Shown here: piece by piece, positions 1 through 6,783 of the stretch
Numbering within the stretch: position 1 is the stretch's first letter
Layout: each line of letters starts with the position of its first letter
Assembly: GCA_017959625.1 (NCBI GenBank)
Contig: JAGDAG010000100.1
Coordinates: 1-9,258, forward strand
Source of the DNA: Abditibacteriota bacterium
Lineage (GTDB): Bacteria; Armatimonadota; UBA5829
DNA length: 9,258 nt
Direction: 5' to 3'
The notes under the pieces: generated by a model
The model's input: the letters and a program-made list of their open reading frames with translations, nothing else
Databases searched by the model: none
What the model was told of the DNA's origin: nothing
Made by a program: the position numbers and the translations under genes

Positions 1-2628
1 CAGCGCCGCCGCGGCGGCTTCGCAGCCCGTCTCGGCGCACAGCTCCCGGAGGGTCTTTTTATCCCCCACCTTCATCTTCAGGTCGGCGCCGGCCTTCCCC
101 AGGGCGGCAACGGCCTCCGGTTTGTTGAGTACCGCCGCGATATAAAGGGGAGTCTGCCCCTCGGCGGCCATGCCCACGGCAGCGCCTTTTTCCGCCAGAA
201 GGGCGATCATTTCCCCGTGGCTGCCGTTATAGACCGCGCCGTGCATGGCAGTATAACCGGCCTTGTTAGCTTCCGCGGCGTCCGCGCCCTTTTCCAGCAG
301 CAGAGCCGCGTCTGCCGGAGCGCAGTATTTTGCGGCAAACATAAGCAGGGTGGTGCCGTCGGCAGCCCGCGCGCGGGGGTCGGCTCCCGCATCCAGCAGC
401 AGCCGCAGAACGTCCCCTTTTCCGGTTTTTGCCGCCATAAGCGCCGCCCGGACGTCGCTTTTGGCGTCGGCGCCCTTCTCCAGAAGCGCCTGCACGCCCT
501 CGCCTGTCCCGAACCAAACGGCAAAAAGCAGAGGCGTCCCCGCCGCCGAGGCGTGGTTCACGTCCGCTCCCGCATCTGCAAGCATCCTTGCCAGCCCAGC
601 CTGTTTTTCCGTCTCCGGGGAAAGGAACAGATTGACGAACAGGTTCTCTCCGTCATCGGGCTTTGCGCCGGCGGCAAGCAGAGCCTCCGCCATATCCTCC
701 CGGCCGGTGCATACGGCATAATACAGGGCGCTGAAGCCTTCTCCGTCTTTTCGGTTCGGGTCGCCGGTCTTTTCCAGAACGGCCTTGAATACGTCCGCGC
801 CGACGTTTTTTTCCGCGCAGGTGATAAGGGGATACCGCCCGGTGGCGTCCTTTTCGTCCACCGACGCCCCCGCGTCCAGCAGCGCCTTCAGGGGCTCGAT
901 ACCGCAGAGAAGAGCGGGAAAAACGGGCCCCGCTCCGCTGTTGTCCTTCAGCCCGGCGTCCGCCCCCGCGCCCATAAGGGCCAGAGCGGCGCCGCTCCGT
1001 TTTTCGGCAAGAGCAAAATAAAGAGGGGTCTCTCCGTCCCGGTTGCGGGCGTTCAGGTCCGCTCCCTTCTCCGCAAGATACCCGATAAGCCCGGGGGAAG
1101 CGGAAAACAGCGGCGTATTGCCCTTCAGGGTCTTATGCTCCGTGTCCGCCCCGTTTTCAACAAGTATTTTTCCCGCTTCGGCTCCCGCGCCGAACAAAGG
1201 GGTCTGGCCGGCATAATCCGCGGCGTTCACGTCGGCGCCCCGCTTCACAAGCTCCGAAGCAGCCTCCGCCGCATCGGACGCGGAGATGCGGAACAGCGCC
1301 GTTTTTCCGTCGTGATCCCGCAAAGCGATATCCGCTCCGTTGTCCAGAAGCAGCGCCGCCATCCCGGCGGACCGGGCGTAAAACAGGGGCGAAGCGCCGC
1401 CGAAATCCGCGGCGTTCACTGTGTCTGCGGAAACAAGCGCCTTGGCCTTTTCGGCGTCGTCGGCAGCCACGGCGGCAAAAAGCCCCTCCTGCGCGGGAGA
1501 AAACGACGGCGACGCCTTCAGAATGTCCAGCGCCTCCGGCTGGTATCTCTCCGCCAGGGACACGGGGGTATCGCCTTCAAGGGTCTTTGCCAGCACGTCT
1601 GCCCCGGCCCCGCATAGCAGCGTTATCTGTTCGCCTCTCCCCGGCAGCCTGCAGGCGGCGGCAAGGGGGCTGAGAAGCTCGTTGTTCTTCATATTCACGT
1701 CCGCCCCTCTTTCCGCCAGCAGCTTAACAGCCCCGGCGGACATCAGGGCCAGCATAAGAGGCGTGTCCCCGTCGCCGTTGCGGGAATCGATATCCGCCCC
1801 TTTGTCCAGCAGAAGGCCCATGATATCTTCTCTTCCGAAGGCCGACGCGGTATGGAGGGCCCGGTCTCCTTTCGTATTCACCGCAGCGTTGATATCAAAG
1901 CCTTTCTCAAGTATGAGGGAGCACATTTCGGCGTTGCCGGAGACCACCGCCGCTTCCATTATGTGGGAGCCGTTTGCGTTGAGCCGGCCGTAATCAAGGG
2001 TCCCGGAGGCAGTGAGCGCTTCCAGGATGTTGTTTTTCCCGGTGAGCATGGCCAGTTCCACGGGAAGCCGGCCGTCGGTCCCGGTGGGAACGTTCATATC
2101 CGCTCCCGCGTCCAGGAAAAGCTTCAAAAGCTCCGCCCTGTCCGATTCTATAACGACGCTCAGGGGGGAATTGCCGGTGGTGTCCGTTGCGTGGGCGTCG
2201 GACCCCGCCGCCAGCAGCAGAGGTATCACGTCTTCCTTCCCCTCCGCCGCCGCCCGGAACAGGGGGGTCCGTCCGTAGGCGTCCCGAACGGCCACGTCGC
2301 CGCCCTTCTCCAGAAACAGGCGTGTATAGGCGGCGCTTGACCGGGCAGCCTCGCACAGAGGAGTATTGCGGGAGGCGTCGCTCATATTGACCCCGGCGCC
2401 CCGGGCGATAAGCTGCTCCGCCGCCGCCAGAGCCTTTTCCCCGGCTTCCACGCAGGCTATGAGAGACAGATCGCCGGTTTCGGACAGCAGGTTGGGGTCA
2501 GCCGTCTCCACTGCCAGAGCGCCGTCGATATCCCCTTTTCGTATGAGGCTTATGAAATCGTCGGAGGCGTTGGCCCAAAGGGAAACGCAAAACAGAAATA
2601 CCGCAAAAGCAAGGACCGCCCGCTTCAT
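1..2628 (-). CDS. Exported ankyrin-repeat protein, 3' end beyond the window
   Basis: The frame is open for 876 codons from ATG at 2628 to the left edge, with no stop seen. Residues 1-21 form a Sec signal peptide: Lys-Arg, a hydrophobic core, then a likely cleavage site after Ala-Asn-Ala (A21). The rest is ankyrin repeats of about 33 residues. I count roughly 24, from GAGVN near residue 90 to GADLKM near 850, with repeated TPL-x-x-A helix starts (NTPLCEAA, RTPLFRAA, QTPLFGA, QTPLYIA) and LL-x-x-GAD loop ends. No other domain is visible. The last residues (TLRELCAETG) look like the start of a closing repeat, so the true end may be near. The start is fixed by an ATGA overlap with the upstream ADP-ribosylglycohydrolase stop, implying translational coupling. 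Ankyrin arrays bind proteins; the partner is unknown. Export puts it in the periplasm or outside the cell. Family call is sure, role is not. Confidence 0.93.
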   Translation of the reverse strand, partial: MKRAVLAFAVFLFCVSLWANASDDFISLIRKGDIDGALAVETADPNLLSETGDLSLIACVEAGEKALAAAEQLIARGAGVNMSDASRNTPLCEAARSSAAYTRLFLEKGGDVAVRDAYGRTPLFRAAAEGKEDVIPLLLAAGSDAHATDTTGNSPLSVVIESDRAELLKLFLDAGADMNVPTGTDGRLPVELAMLTGKNNILEALTASGTLDYGRLNANGSHIMEAAVVSGNAEMCSLILEKGFDINAAVNTKGDRALHTASAFGREDIMGLLLDKGADIDSRNGDGDTPLMLALMSAGAVKLLAERGADVNMKNNELLSPLAAACRLPGRGEQITLLCGAGADVLAKTLEGDTPVSLAERYQPEALDILKASPSFSPAQEGLFAAVAADDAEKAKALVSADTVNAADFGGASPLFYARSAGMAALLLDNGADIALRDHDGKTALFRISASDAAEAASELVKRGADVNAADYAGQTPLFGAGAEAGKILVENGADTEHKTLKGNTPLFSASPGLIGYLAEKGADLNARNRDGETPLYFALAEKRSGAALALMGAGADAGLKDNSGAGPVFPALLCGIEPLKALLDAGASVDEKDATGRYPLITCAEKNVGADVFKAVLEKTGDPNRKDGEGFSALYYAVCTGREDMAEALLAAGAKPDDGENLFVNLFLSPETEKQAGLARMLADAGADVNHASAAGTPLLFAVWFGTGEGVQALLEKGADAKSDVRAALMAAKTGKGDVLRLLLDAGADPRARAADGTTLLMFAAKYCAPADAALLLEKGADAAEANKAGYTAMHGAVYNGSHGEMIALLAEKGAAVGMAAEGQTPLYIAAVLNKPEAVAALGKAGADLKMKVGDKKTLRELCAETGCEAAAAAL

Positions 2629-3560
2629 TTGTCCGCCCCGACTATGTCGTATATCTCCGTGGCGATGCGCCGTATGCGGGAACAAGCCAAAAGGCCGTCC
2701 CGCCACCTTTCCGGGATACCTTCCTCGCCGTAAAGTGCGCCCAAAAGAGATCCGGCTATACAGGCGTTGGTGTCGGCGTCTCCCCCCTTGTTTATTATTT
2801 CGACGATGGGGGTCTCAAAATCGTCATAATTCATCAGGGCGCTCACGGCGACCTTCAGGCTCAGATAGGTATAGCCCTTGCCGTGTCCGTCCAGCGCGAA
2901 CCTGCTTACGGGCGTTTCCCTGCCAACAGTGATGACGTCGGCGAATTCTTCGTCGCCTGCGTTATCCCCCAGAGAGTCGCAAAGCAGCTCCCACGCCTCC
3001 TCCCGGGTGTTCCCCCGGAGCAGCGCCCACAGCAGGATATTGTGGGCCCGGCAGGACAAAACGCACCTGGGGTCGTAGTGGGTGATGCGGCATATATCGG
3101 CGGAAGCGGCGTCCATTCCCGCCGGGTCGTTGTAAAACATCAGGCTCACGGGAGCAGTACGCATGAGCCCGCCGTTGCCGGCGGATGTTCTGCCCATTTT
3201 CTCCCAGGCTATCCTGCCGGCGTCGGAGGCGTCGCAGCCGTCTCTGAATTGCCGAAGGGCATACGCGGTGAGTTCGCCCTCGTCCCTGCCGTCGGTATCC
3301 TCCCAGCGCACGAAGCGTTTTGCGATATCGTCAAGAACCACTCTTTTGTTTTCTATAAAGGATTCGGCAATACACAGGGCCATGGCGGTATCGTCGGAAT
3401 ATTCTCCCGCCTCAAAGAGGAAGTTATCATAGTAATCCGTCACCTTTTTGCCGAATTCATCAGGGATATCCTTCTCATCCATGAACTGCGTGGGGATCCC
3501 CAGGGAATCTCCCACTGCCATGCCCAGCAGGGCGCCGCGGAATCTGCTTAAAGTATCCAT
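2625..3560 (-). CDS. ADP-ribosylglycohydrolase (DraG/ARH family)
   Basis: This 311-residue protein has the length and motifs of the ADP-ribosylglycohydrolase family, which removes ADP-ribose from proteins or small molecules using a two-metal (Mg/Mn) centre. Seen in order: GALLGMAVGDSLG (residues 9-21), the metal-binding SDDT (55-58), SAGNGGLMR (126-134), THYDPR (160-165) and GGDADTNA (259-266), which supplies the second metal-ligand set. All expected acidic ligands are present, so it should be active. No signal peptide is seen, so it is cytoplasmic. An AAAGGAG site six bases before the ATG fixes the start. The gene begins 12 bases after the glycosyltransferase stop and its TGA overlaps the ATG of the ankyrin gene. 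No ADP-ribosyltransferase or nitrogenase gene is in the window, so a dinitrogenase-reductase role is unsupported; the substrate is unknown. Confidence 0.93.
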   Translation of the reverse strand: MDTLSRFRGALLGMAVGDSLGIPTQFMDEKDIPDEFGKKVTDYYDNFLFEAGEYSDDTAMALCIAESFIENKRVVLDDIAKRFVRWEDTDGRDEGELTAYALRQFRDGCDASDAGRIAWEKMGRTSAGNGGLMRTAPVSLMFYNDPAGMDAASADICRITHYDPRCVLSCRAHNILLWALLRGNTREEAWELLCDSLGDNAGDEEFADVITVGRETPVSRFALDGHGKGYTYLSLKVAVSALMNYDDFETPIVEIINKGGDADTNACIAGSLLGALYGEEGIPERWRDGLLACSRIRRIATEIYDIVGADK

Positions 3561-3566
3561 TTTTTT

Positions 3567-3573
3567 CTCCTTT
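3567..3573 (-). promoter_or_regulatory. Strong ribosome binding site overlapping the upstream stop
   Basis: AAAGGAG lies six bases before the ADP-ribosylglycohydrolase ATG. Its first A is the last base of the TGA that ends the glycosyltransferase gene. Ribosomes finishing the first gene therefore sit on the start signal of the second, which supports co-translation within one operon. Confidence 0.8.
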
Positions 3574-5249
3574 CAGTTTTTGATCTTTATATAAAGCCCG
3601 TTCCTGCTCCCGGCGTACCGTTTGTCTTTTACGGCCCTGCCGGGGAGAGAATCGAGCCCCTCGCGTTTTTGTGTTTTTACGTCGGTCACCAGAAAGTAGT
3701 ATTTTTCCTTTTCCGTAAGGGCCAGAAGCTCTTCCCGGGTCCGGGGCATATACACCTTCCTCTCCGCAAAAAACGGGAAGTTCACCTGCAGCGGGTGCAG
3801 ACCGTAGCTTATGACGGCCGTGTCCCGGGGCATATCGTCGGGGCGGAAGTCCCGGGAGATGATATAGCCGGTGGTCCCGAGAAAGTCGCTTTTCGTGTCC
3901 AGTTCGTCCTTCAGGGTGTCCGGGTCAAGCCCCAGAGCCGGCAGGATGCACACCAAAAGCAGCAGAAAGCCCAGAGACTGGCACACCAGCGCCGGCGCGG
4001 GGTGTCCGCCCCTGCGCGCCAGGGCTATGGCCCCGAAAACGGCGAACCACAAGCCGGCAAGCCCCGCAAGGCACCGGACCAAAAGCCCCTGATGCTCCAA
4101 AAACCATGGCGCCGCCGCTACGGCCCCTCCCAGCAATACCGAGAGGGCAAAACTGCAGACAAGGGCGGCTTTGGCTCCCCGGCCGGGCCTGTATTCCTCC
4201 AGATATTTCCCCACCAGCAGCGCCGCCGCGGGAAAAACGGGAAAGATATACCCCGGAAGCCTGGAATTGATGAAGGTGAACATAACAAAAAGGCTTATGA
4301 CCCACAGAGAAAGGAACCCTTCGCAGAGCATGGTCTTTTTGGCGCGGCAGTATTTTATGAGGGCGGGCGCCAGAAAAAGGCTCCAGGGCGCCATGCCCAA
4401 AAGGATCACCCCCACGTAAATAAAGGGGTTATAGTTGTGGGCAAAATCCTGCCCCAGGGCGCGCTGCAGGTTCTGGTGCATAAAGAATTCGTAAAAGAAA
4501 CCGCCGTGGGCCCTTTGCATGAGCAGATACCAGGGAGCGGCGACGGCCAGCATGAGCAGAAGACCCGCCGCCGTGTATCTGTCGAACATAAAACGCAGGT
4601 CCCGCCGGTATGCGAGAAAACATAAGACCGGCAGTCCGACTATGCCTGCGGCTATCGGCCCTTTGGTGAGAAGGGCAAGCCCCAGGCTCGCGAAGGCGGC
4701 AACTATATATTTTTTCTTCAGCCTGCGGGTATAGGTGAGCAGAAAAAGAAACAGCGAAGCGCTGCACCACAGCCCCAGAAGCATATCGGTTATAGCCATT
4801 TTCCCCAAAGCGCAGGTGAGCAGGGACAAAGCGAAGGCAAAGCCGGCATACACGGCAGCCCGGGGAGAGAAAAACGTTTTTCCGCAGGCCATAACCAGCC
4901 ACAAGAGCAAAAGCCCCGCGACGCCGGAAACGGCCCGCATGCCGAAAAGCCTGCCGTCCGCCGGCAAAGCGCCGCGGGCGTCCCAAAGCCGCTGCTCTTG
5001 GAAAAACACGTCAAAAAACGCAGAAGAAGCGCATTGGAGCCAATAGGTCATGGGAGGCTTGTCAAAAAAGGGGTCTCCGTTGTAAGCAGGCGTGAGAAGA
5101 TCGCCGGAAGCGGCCATCTCCCGGGAAGCCGTCATATACATGGATTCGTCCAGCCCCATAGGGGGCACGTTGGCGTTGAAGGCAAAAAACAAAACCAACG
5201 CCGAAAGAAATACATAGCCCCGCCAGCGGGCAAACGCTTTTTTTGTCAT
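3573..5249 (-). CDS. Membrane glycosyltransferase, PMT/ArnT-like
   Basis: This 558-residue integral membrane protein fits the GT-C glycosyltransferases of the ArnT/protein-O-mannosyltransferase type, which transfer a sugar from a polyprenyl-phosphate carrier to a lipid or protein on the outer face of the inner membrane. One membrane segment near residues 13-27 is followed by the first extracytoplasmic loop with the family signature: DESMY (34-38, probable catalytic D34), SREMAASGD and FDKPPMTYW (62-70). Most ArnT proteins have FEKP; Asp here is a common variant in PMT relatives. Further family marks are LTKGPIA (194-200) and SRLPGYIFPVFP (329-340). About 12 hydrophobic segments are seen in all, then a soluble tail of about 115 residues. 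It is the first gene of the operon. GAGG lies five bases before the ATG. The sugar and acceptor cannot be told, and a lipid A target is not implied. Confidence 0.88.
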   Translation of the reverse strand: MTKKAFARWRGYVFLSALVLFFAFNANVPPMGLDESMYMTASREMAASGDLLTPAYNGDPFFDKPPMTYWLQCASSAFFDVFFQEQRLWDARGALPADGRLFGMRAVSGVAGLLLLWLVMACGKTFFSPRAAVYAGFAFALSLLTCALGKMAITDMLLGLWCSASLFLFLLTYTRRLKKKYIVAAFASLGLALLTKGPIAAGIVGLPVLCFLAYRRDLRFMFDRYTAAGLLLMLAVAAPWYLLMQRAHGGFFYEFFMHQNLQRALGQDFAHNYNPFIYVGVILLGMAPWSLFLAPALIKYCRAKKTMLCEGFLSLWVISLFVMFTFINSRLPGYIFPVFPAAALLVGKYLEEYRPGRGAKAALVCSFALSVLLGGAVAAAPWFLEHQGLLVRCLAGLAGLWFAVFGAIALARRGGHPAPALVCQSLGFLLLLVCILPALGLDPDTLKDELDTKSDFLGTTGYIISRDFRPDDMPRDTAVISYGLHPLQVNFPFFAERKVYMPRTREELLALTEKEKYYFLVTDVKTQKREGLDSLPGRAVKDKRYAGSRNGLYIKIKN

Positions 5250-5278
5250 GGCAACCTCGCATAAAAAAACCCATATTT

Positions 5279-5287
5279 ATTATACCA
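5279..5287 (-). promoter_or_regulatory. Extended -10 promoter of the glycosyltransferase operon
   Basis: On the minus strand the sequence is TGGTATAAT: a perfect TATAAT (5279-5284) with the TG of an extended -10 one base upstream. No good -35 hexamer lies 16-18 bases further up; that position is GC-rich. Extended -10 promoters can work without one. Transcription would start near 5272, about 22 bases before the ATG at 5249, leaving a very short leader. Confidence 0.7.
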
Positions 5288-5293
5288 TAAATG

Positions 5294-5315
5294 AAAAAAA
5301 CGCCCCGCTCAGGCG
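5294..5315 (-). terminator. Possible weak intrinsic terminator before the glycosyltransferase operon
   Basis: On the minus strand, CGCC (5315-5312), a seven-base loop and GGCG (5304-5301) are followed directly by seven Ts (5300-5294). An alternative stem CCGC-CTGA-GCGG leaves four bases before the Ts. The stem is short, so efficiency is doubtful. Its place just upstream of the extended -10 would insulate this operon from read-through of the CCA/UROD operon. Confidence 0.4.
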
Positions 5316-5338
5316 GATTTGAAAAAGCAAAAAAAGCC

Positions 5339-5360
5339 GTGTTTTCCGCGGGGATGACGC
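5339..5360. repeat. Direct repeat, copy 1
   Basis: A 22-base unit starting GTGTTTTCC and ending GGGATGACGC recurs at 5459-5480 with 20 of 22 bases matching, exactly 120 bases away. Its reverse complement begins GCGTCATCCC and ends near CGGAA, as does the plus-strand unit at 9214-9230 near the right edge, so the same dispersed family occurs in both orientations. Confidence 0.7.
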
Positions 5361-5377
5361 GGCTTGATCCCCGTCGT

Positions 5378-5443
5378 GTCATCTCGTCGCCTTCGCCATC
5401 CGACGAAACGCGCAGCGTTTCAGAGCGAAGGCTACGAGATGAC
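5378..5443. repeat. Palindromic element A, nested inverted repeat
   Basis: The outer arms are GTCATCTCGT-c-GCCTTCGC (5378-5396) and GCGAAGGC-t-ACGAGATGAC (5425-5443), 18 of 19 positions pairing. Inside, GAAACGC (5405-5411) and GCGTTTC (5415-5421) form a second perfect stem around GCA. The whole could fold as a long branched hairpin in RNA or single-stranded DNA. CCCCGTC just left (5369-5375) and GACGGGG on the right (5441-5447) extend the symmetry with a small offset. The right arm recurs exactly in element B. It resembles MITE- or REP-like bacterial intergenic palindromes; no coding content. Confidence 0.75.
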
Positions 5444-5458
5444 GGGGAACGCTGCAGA

Positions 5459-5480
5459 GTGTTTTCCGGCGGGATGACGC
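5459..5480. repeat. Direct repeat, copy 2
   Basis: This is the second copy of the 22-base unit at 5339-5360. It differs only where CCGCGGGG has become CCGGCGGG. It lies 15 bases beyond element A, so A is bracketed by two copies in direct orientation. Confidence 0.7.
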
Positions 5481-5595
5481 AGACATACATCAGGACCGCC
5501 CACGGCCTTTTGTACGGCCCCTTCCATTTGCCTCTGCGCCGGCGTTGCCGGCTTATAATGAACGAGGCAAACGGACCCGACCTGGATCTCTTCCA

Positions 5596-5649
5596 GCCTT
5601 CGCCCTCGGCGCTATGCGCCGGTCGCAAAAGCGAAGGCTACGAGATGAC
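5596..5649. repeat. Palindromic element B
   Basis: GCCTTCGC (5596-5603) pairs with GCGAAGGC (5631-5638) around an inner stem CGGCGC-TAT-GCGCCG (5607-5621). The right end, GCGAAGGCTACGAGATGAC (5631-5649), is identical over 19 bases to that of element A (5425-5443). The matching left outer arm is decayed to GATCTCTTCCA. The loop differs fully from A, so the arms, not the loop, define the family. Confidence 0.7.
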
Positions 5650-5673
5650 ATAAGCGACTTCTATGATTCGGAG

Positions 5674-5714
5674 ATCTCTTACCGGTTCGCCCAAAGGCGA
5701 ACCGCCGAGATGAC
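5674..5714. repeat. Palindromic element C
   Basis: A perfect 8-base stem GGTTCGCC-CAAA-GGCGAACC (5684-5703) is flanked by ATCTC (5674-5678) and CGAGATGAC (5706-5714). It is the shortest member of the cluster. It shares only the terminal CGAGATGAC with A and B, but keeps the overall hairpin design. Confidence 0.6.
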
Positions 5715-5733
5715 ACGATCGGCAAAAGCATGT

Positions 5734-5764
5734 ACCCACGCCGGCATTACAGCGCGGGTTTTTT
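5734..5764 (+). terminator. Terminator-like hairpin reading on the plus strand
   Basis: ACCCACGC (5734-5741) pairs with GCGCGGGT (5752-5759) with one mismatch around a ten-base loop, and the plus strand then runs into six Ts (5759-5764). No plus-strand gene lies upstream, so it may act against antisense transcription into the UROD-like gene. On the minus strand the hairpin sits just after that gene's TAA and may protect its 3' end, although the U-tract there is only TTTT. Confidence 0.4.
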
Positions 5765-6782
5765 ACGGCGAGGGGTTCCTGTAGCGCCAGCTTTCGTCCA
5801 GAAAGGCTTCCAGGGCGTCTATGCGGCAGTCCGGGGTGATGCCGTTGCCGGCGGTGATCATGAACCGGCGGCTTTCGGCGAGATAGGTGTCATACATAAA
5901 ACGCACTTCCCCGCGCACTTCCTCCGCCGATTTCCAGGGTATGGTCTGCTGGACGTCCATGCCCCCCAGGATGCAGATATCCCTGCCGAAACGGCGGGCT
6001 ATCTCTTTTTCGTCCATGGTGTATTTCTGGATGGGGTGCAGCACGTCGAAGCCGCACTCTATGAGCCCGGGTATCAGGGGCTTTATGTTGCCGCAGGAGT
6101 GCAGCCAGGCGTCCATCCCCAGAGAGTGGATACATTCGCAGAGCGTCGTATAATACGGCCGGAAAAACTCGTCGAATATCTTCTGCGAGAAAAACGGCCC
6201 GGTCTGCTGGCCTATATCGTCGGAAAACAATATGCCGTCCAGCCGCCCACGCCTGTGGGCTTCCGTGATGGTCTCGCAGTAAAAATCCGTCAGCAGGCCG
6301 AACAGCCTGTGCACGTTATCCGGCTCCAGATAATAATCAGTAAGGGCGTTCTCCATGCCTCTCAGGGACCAGTGCCTTTCAAAAAGGCAGTACCACCAGA
6401 GCCCCAGCCTGTAGCGGCCGTCGTCTTCCGGGATAAAGGGGAGCACTATATCTCCTCTCACCTTGGGGAACTCTTTTTCTATGCGGTCCATTTCTTCATA
6501 AGAGGCGATGGCGATGCTGCTGTCCAGGGCTCCCGACGCGTTGTCGGCGCCGCCCTTCACCCAGGAATACGCCTCCGGATCCTCCGATACGGCAACTGGC
6601 ATATTTATGCCGATTATCTGCGCGTCGCAGGGGTATTTTTCCAGCAGGGCGGCGGCTTCGGCCCTGTGTTCTCCGAAGGTGTCGGGGTTCACCCACATGT
6701 GTATGATCATGGGCACCCGCAGGCTTTCGTCCGAGGTCCCGGCTATCACGCTTTTTATCTGTTGTCTCTTGAGTGGTTCCAT
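5763..6782 (-). CDS. Uroporphyrinogen decarboxylase-superfamily protein, probable methyltransferase type
   Basis: This 339-residue soluble protein has the UROD-like TIM-barrel pattern seen in MtaA/MtbA/CmuA-type cobalamin or corrinoid methyltransferases and their many uncharacterised relatives. Visible marks are FSDDIG with PFFS (186-199), WLHSCGN (226-232) with the His-x-Cys zinc pair H228/C230, GGMD (273-276), and a C-terminal GNGITPDC (312-319). The usual third zinc cysteine, near residue 313 in MtaA-like proteins, is absent; C319 lies six residues later. True heme-pathway UROD has no HxC pair and a conserved N-terminal arginine motif that I do not see, so heme synthesis is unlikely. AAAGGA eight bases before the ATG sets the start. 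The ATG comes one base after the CCA enzyme stop (TGATATG), so the two are coupled. Substrate and any corrinoid partner are unknown; none is encoded here. Confidence 0.82.
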   Translation of the reverse strand: MEPLKRQQIKSVIAGTSDESLRVPMIIHMWVNPDTFGEHRAEAAALLEKYPCDAQIIGINMPVAVSEDPEAYSWVKGGADNASGALDSSIAIASYEEMDRIEKEFPKVRGDIVLPFIPEDDGRYRLGLWWYCLFERHWSLRGMENALTDYYLEPDNVHRLFGLLTDFYCETITEAHRRGRLDGILFSDDIGQQTGPFFSQKIFDEFFRPYYTTLCECIHSLGMDAWLHSCGNIKPLIPGLIECGFDVLHPIQKYTMDEKEIARRFGRDICILGGMDVQQTIPWKSAEEVRGEVRFMYDTYLAESRRFMITAGNGITPDCRIDALEAFLDESWRYRNPSP

Positions 6783-6783
6783 A

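Larger units (their letters stand above)
5250..5762. other. Repeat-rich intergenic region without a convincing gene
   Basis: These 510 or so bases separate two operons that both read leftward. Open frames exist on both strands, but they run through palindromes and promoter sequence, have no family features and lack good start signals. The content is the operon promoter near 5280, a weak minus-strand terminator (5294-5315), three related palindromes (5378-5443, 5596-5649, 5674-5714), a 120-base-spaced direct repeat, a GCCGGC-GTT-GCCGGC hairpin (5538-5552) followed by a plus-strand TATAAT (5554-5559), and a plus-strand terminator-like hairpin (5734-5764). Confidence 0.7.

Noticed and set aside
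217..1617. A 466-codon open frame on the plus strand
   Set aside because: It lies exactly codon-on-codon opposite the ankyrin gene. The repeated Ala/Leu/Gly/Asp codons of the ankyrin units rarely give stops in the antisense register, so the length is a by-product. It has no family features.
2625..3560. Nitrogenase regulation by DraG
   Set aside because: The family match is clear, but no DraT, nif or glnB-type gene is in view, and most members of this family act on other ADP-ribosylated substrates.
5291..5653. A 120-codon plus-strand frame in the intergenic region
   Set aside because: Its start lies in the T-tract and promoter zone of the divergent strand, it reads through palindromes A and B, and the product is Arg/Ser-rich with no recognisable domain.
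5339..5714. Possible CRISPR array
   Set aside because: The repeated units are few, unequal in length, irregularly spaced and palindromic over their whole length. There are no uniform spacers and no cas genes.
5763..6782. hemE, the heme-pathway uroporphyrinogen decarboxylase
   Set aside because: The His-x-Cys zinc pair and the GGMD and GNGITPD patterns point to the methyltransferase branch. The N-terminal arginine-rich substrate motif of HemE is not seen.
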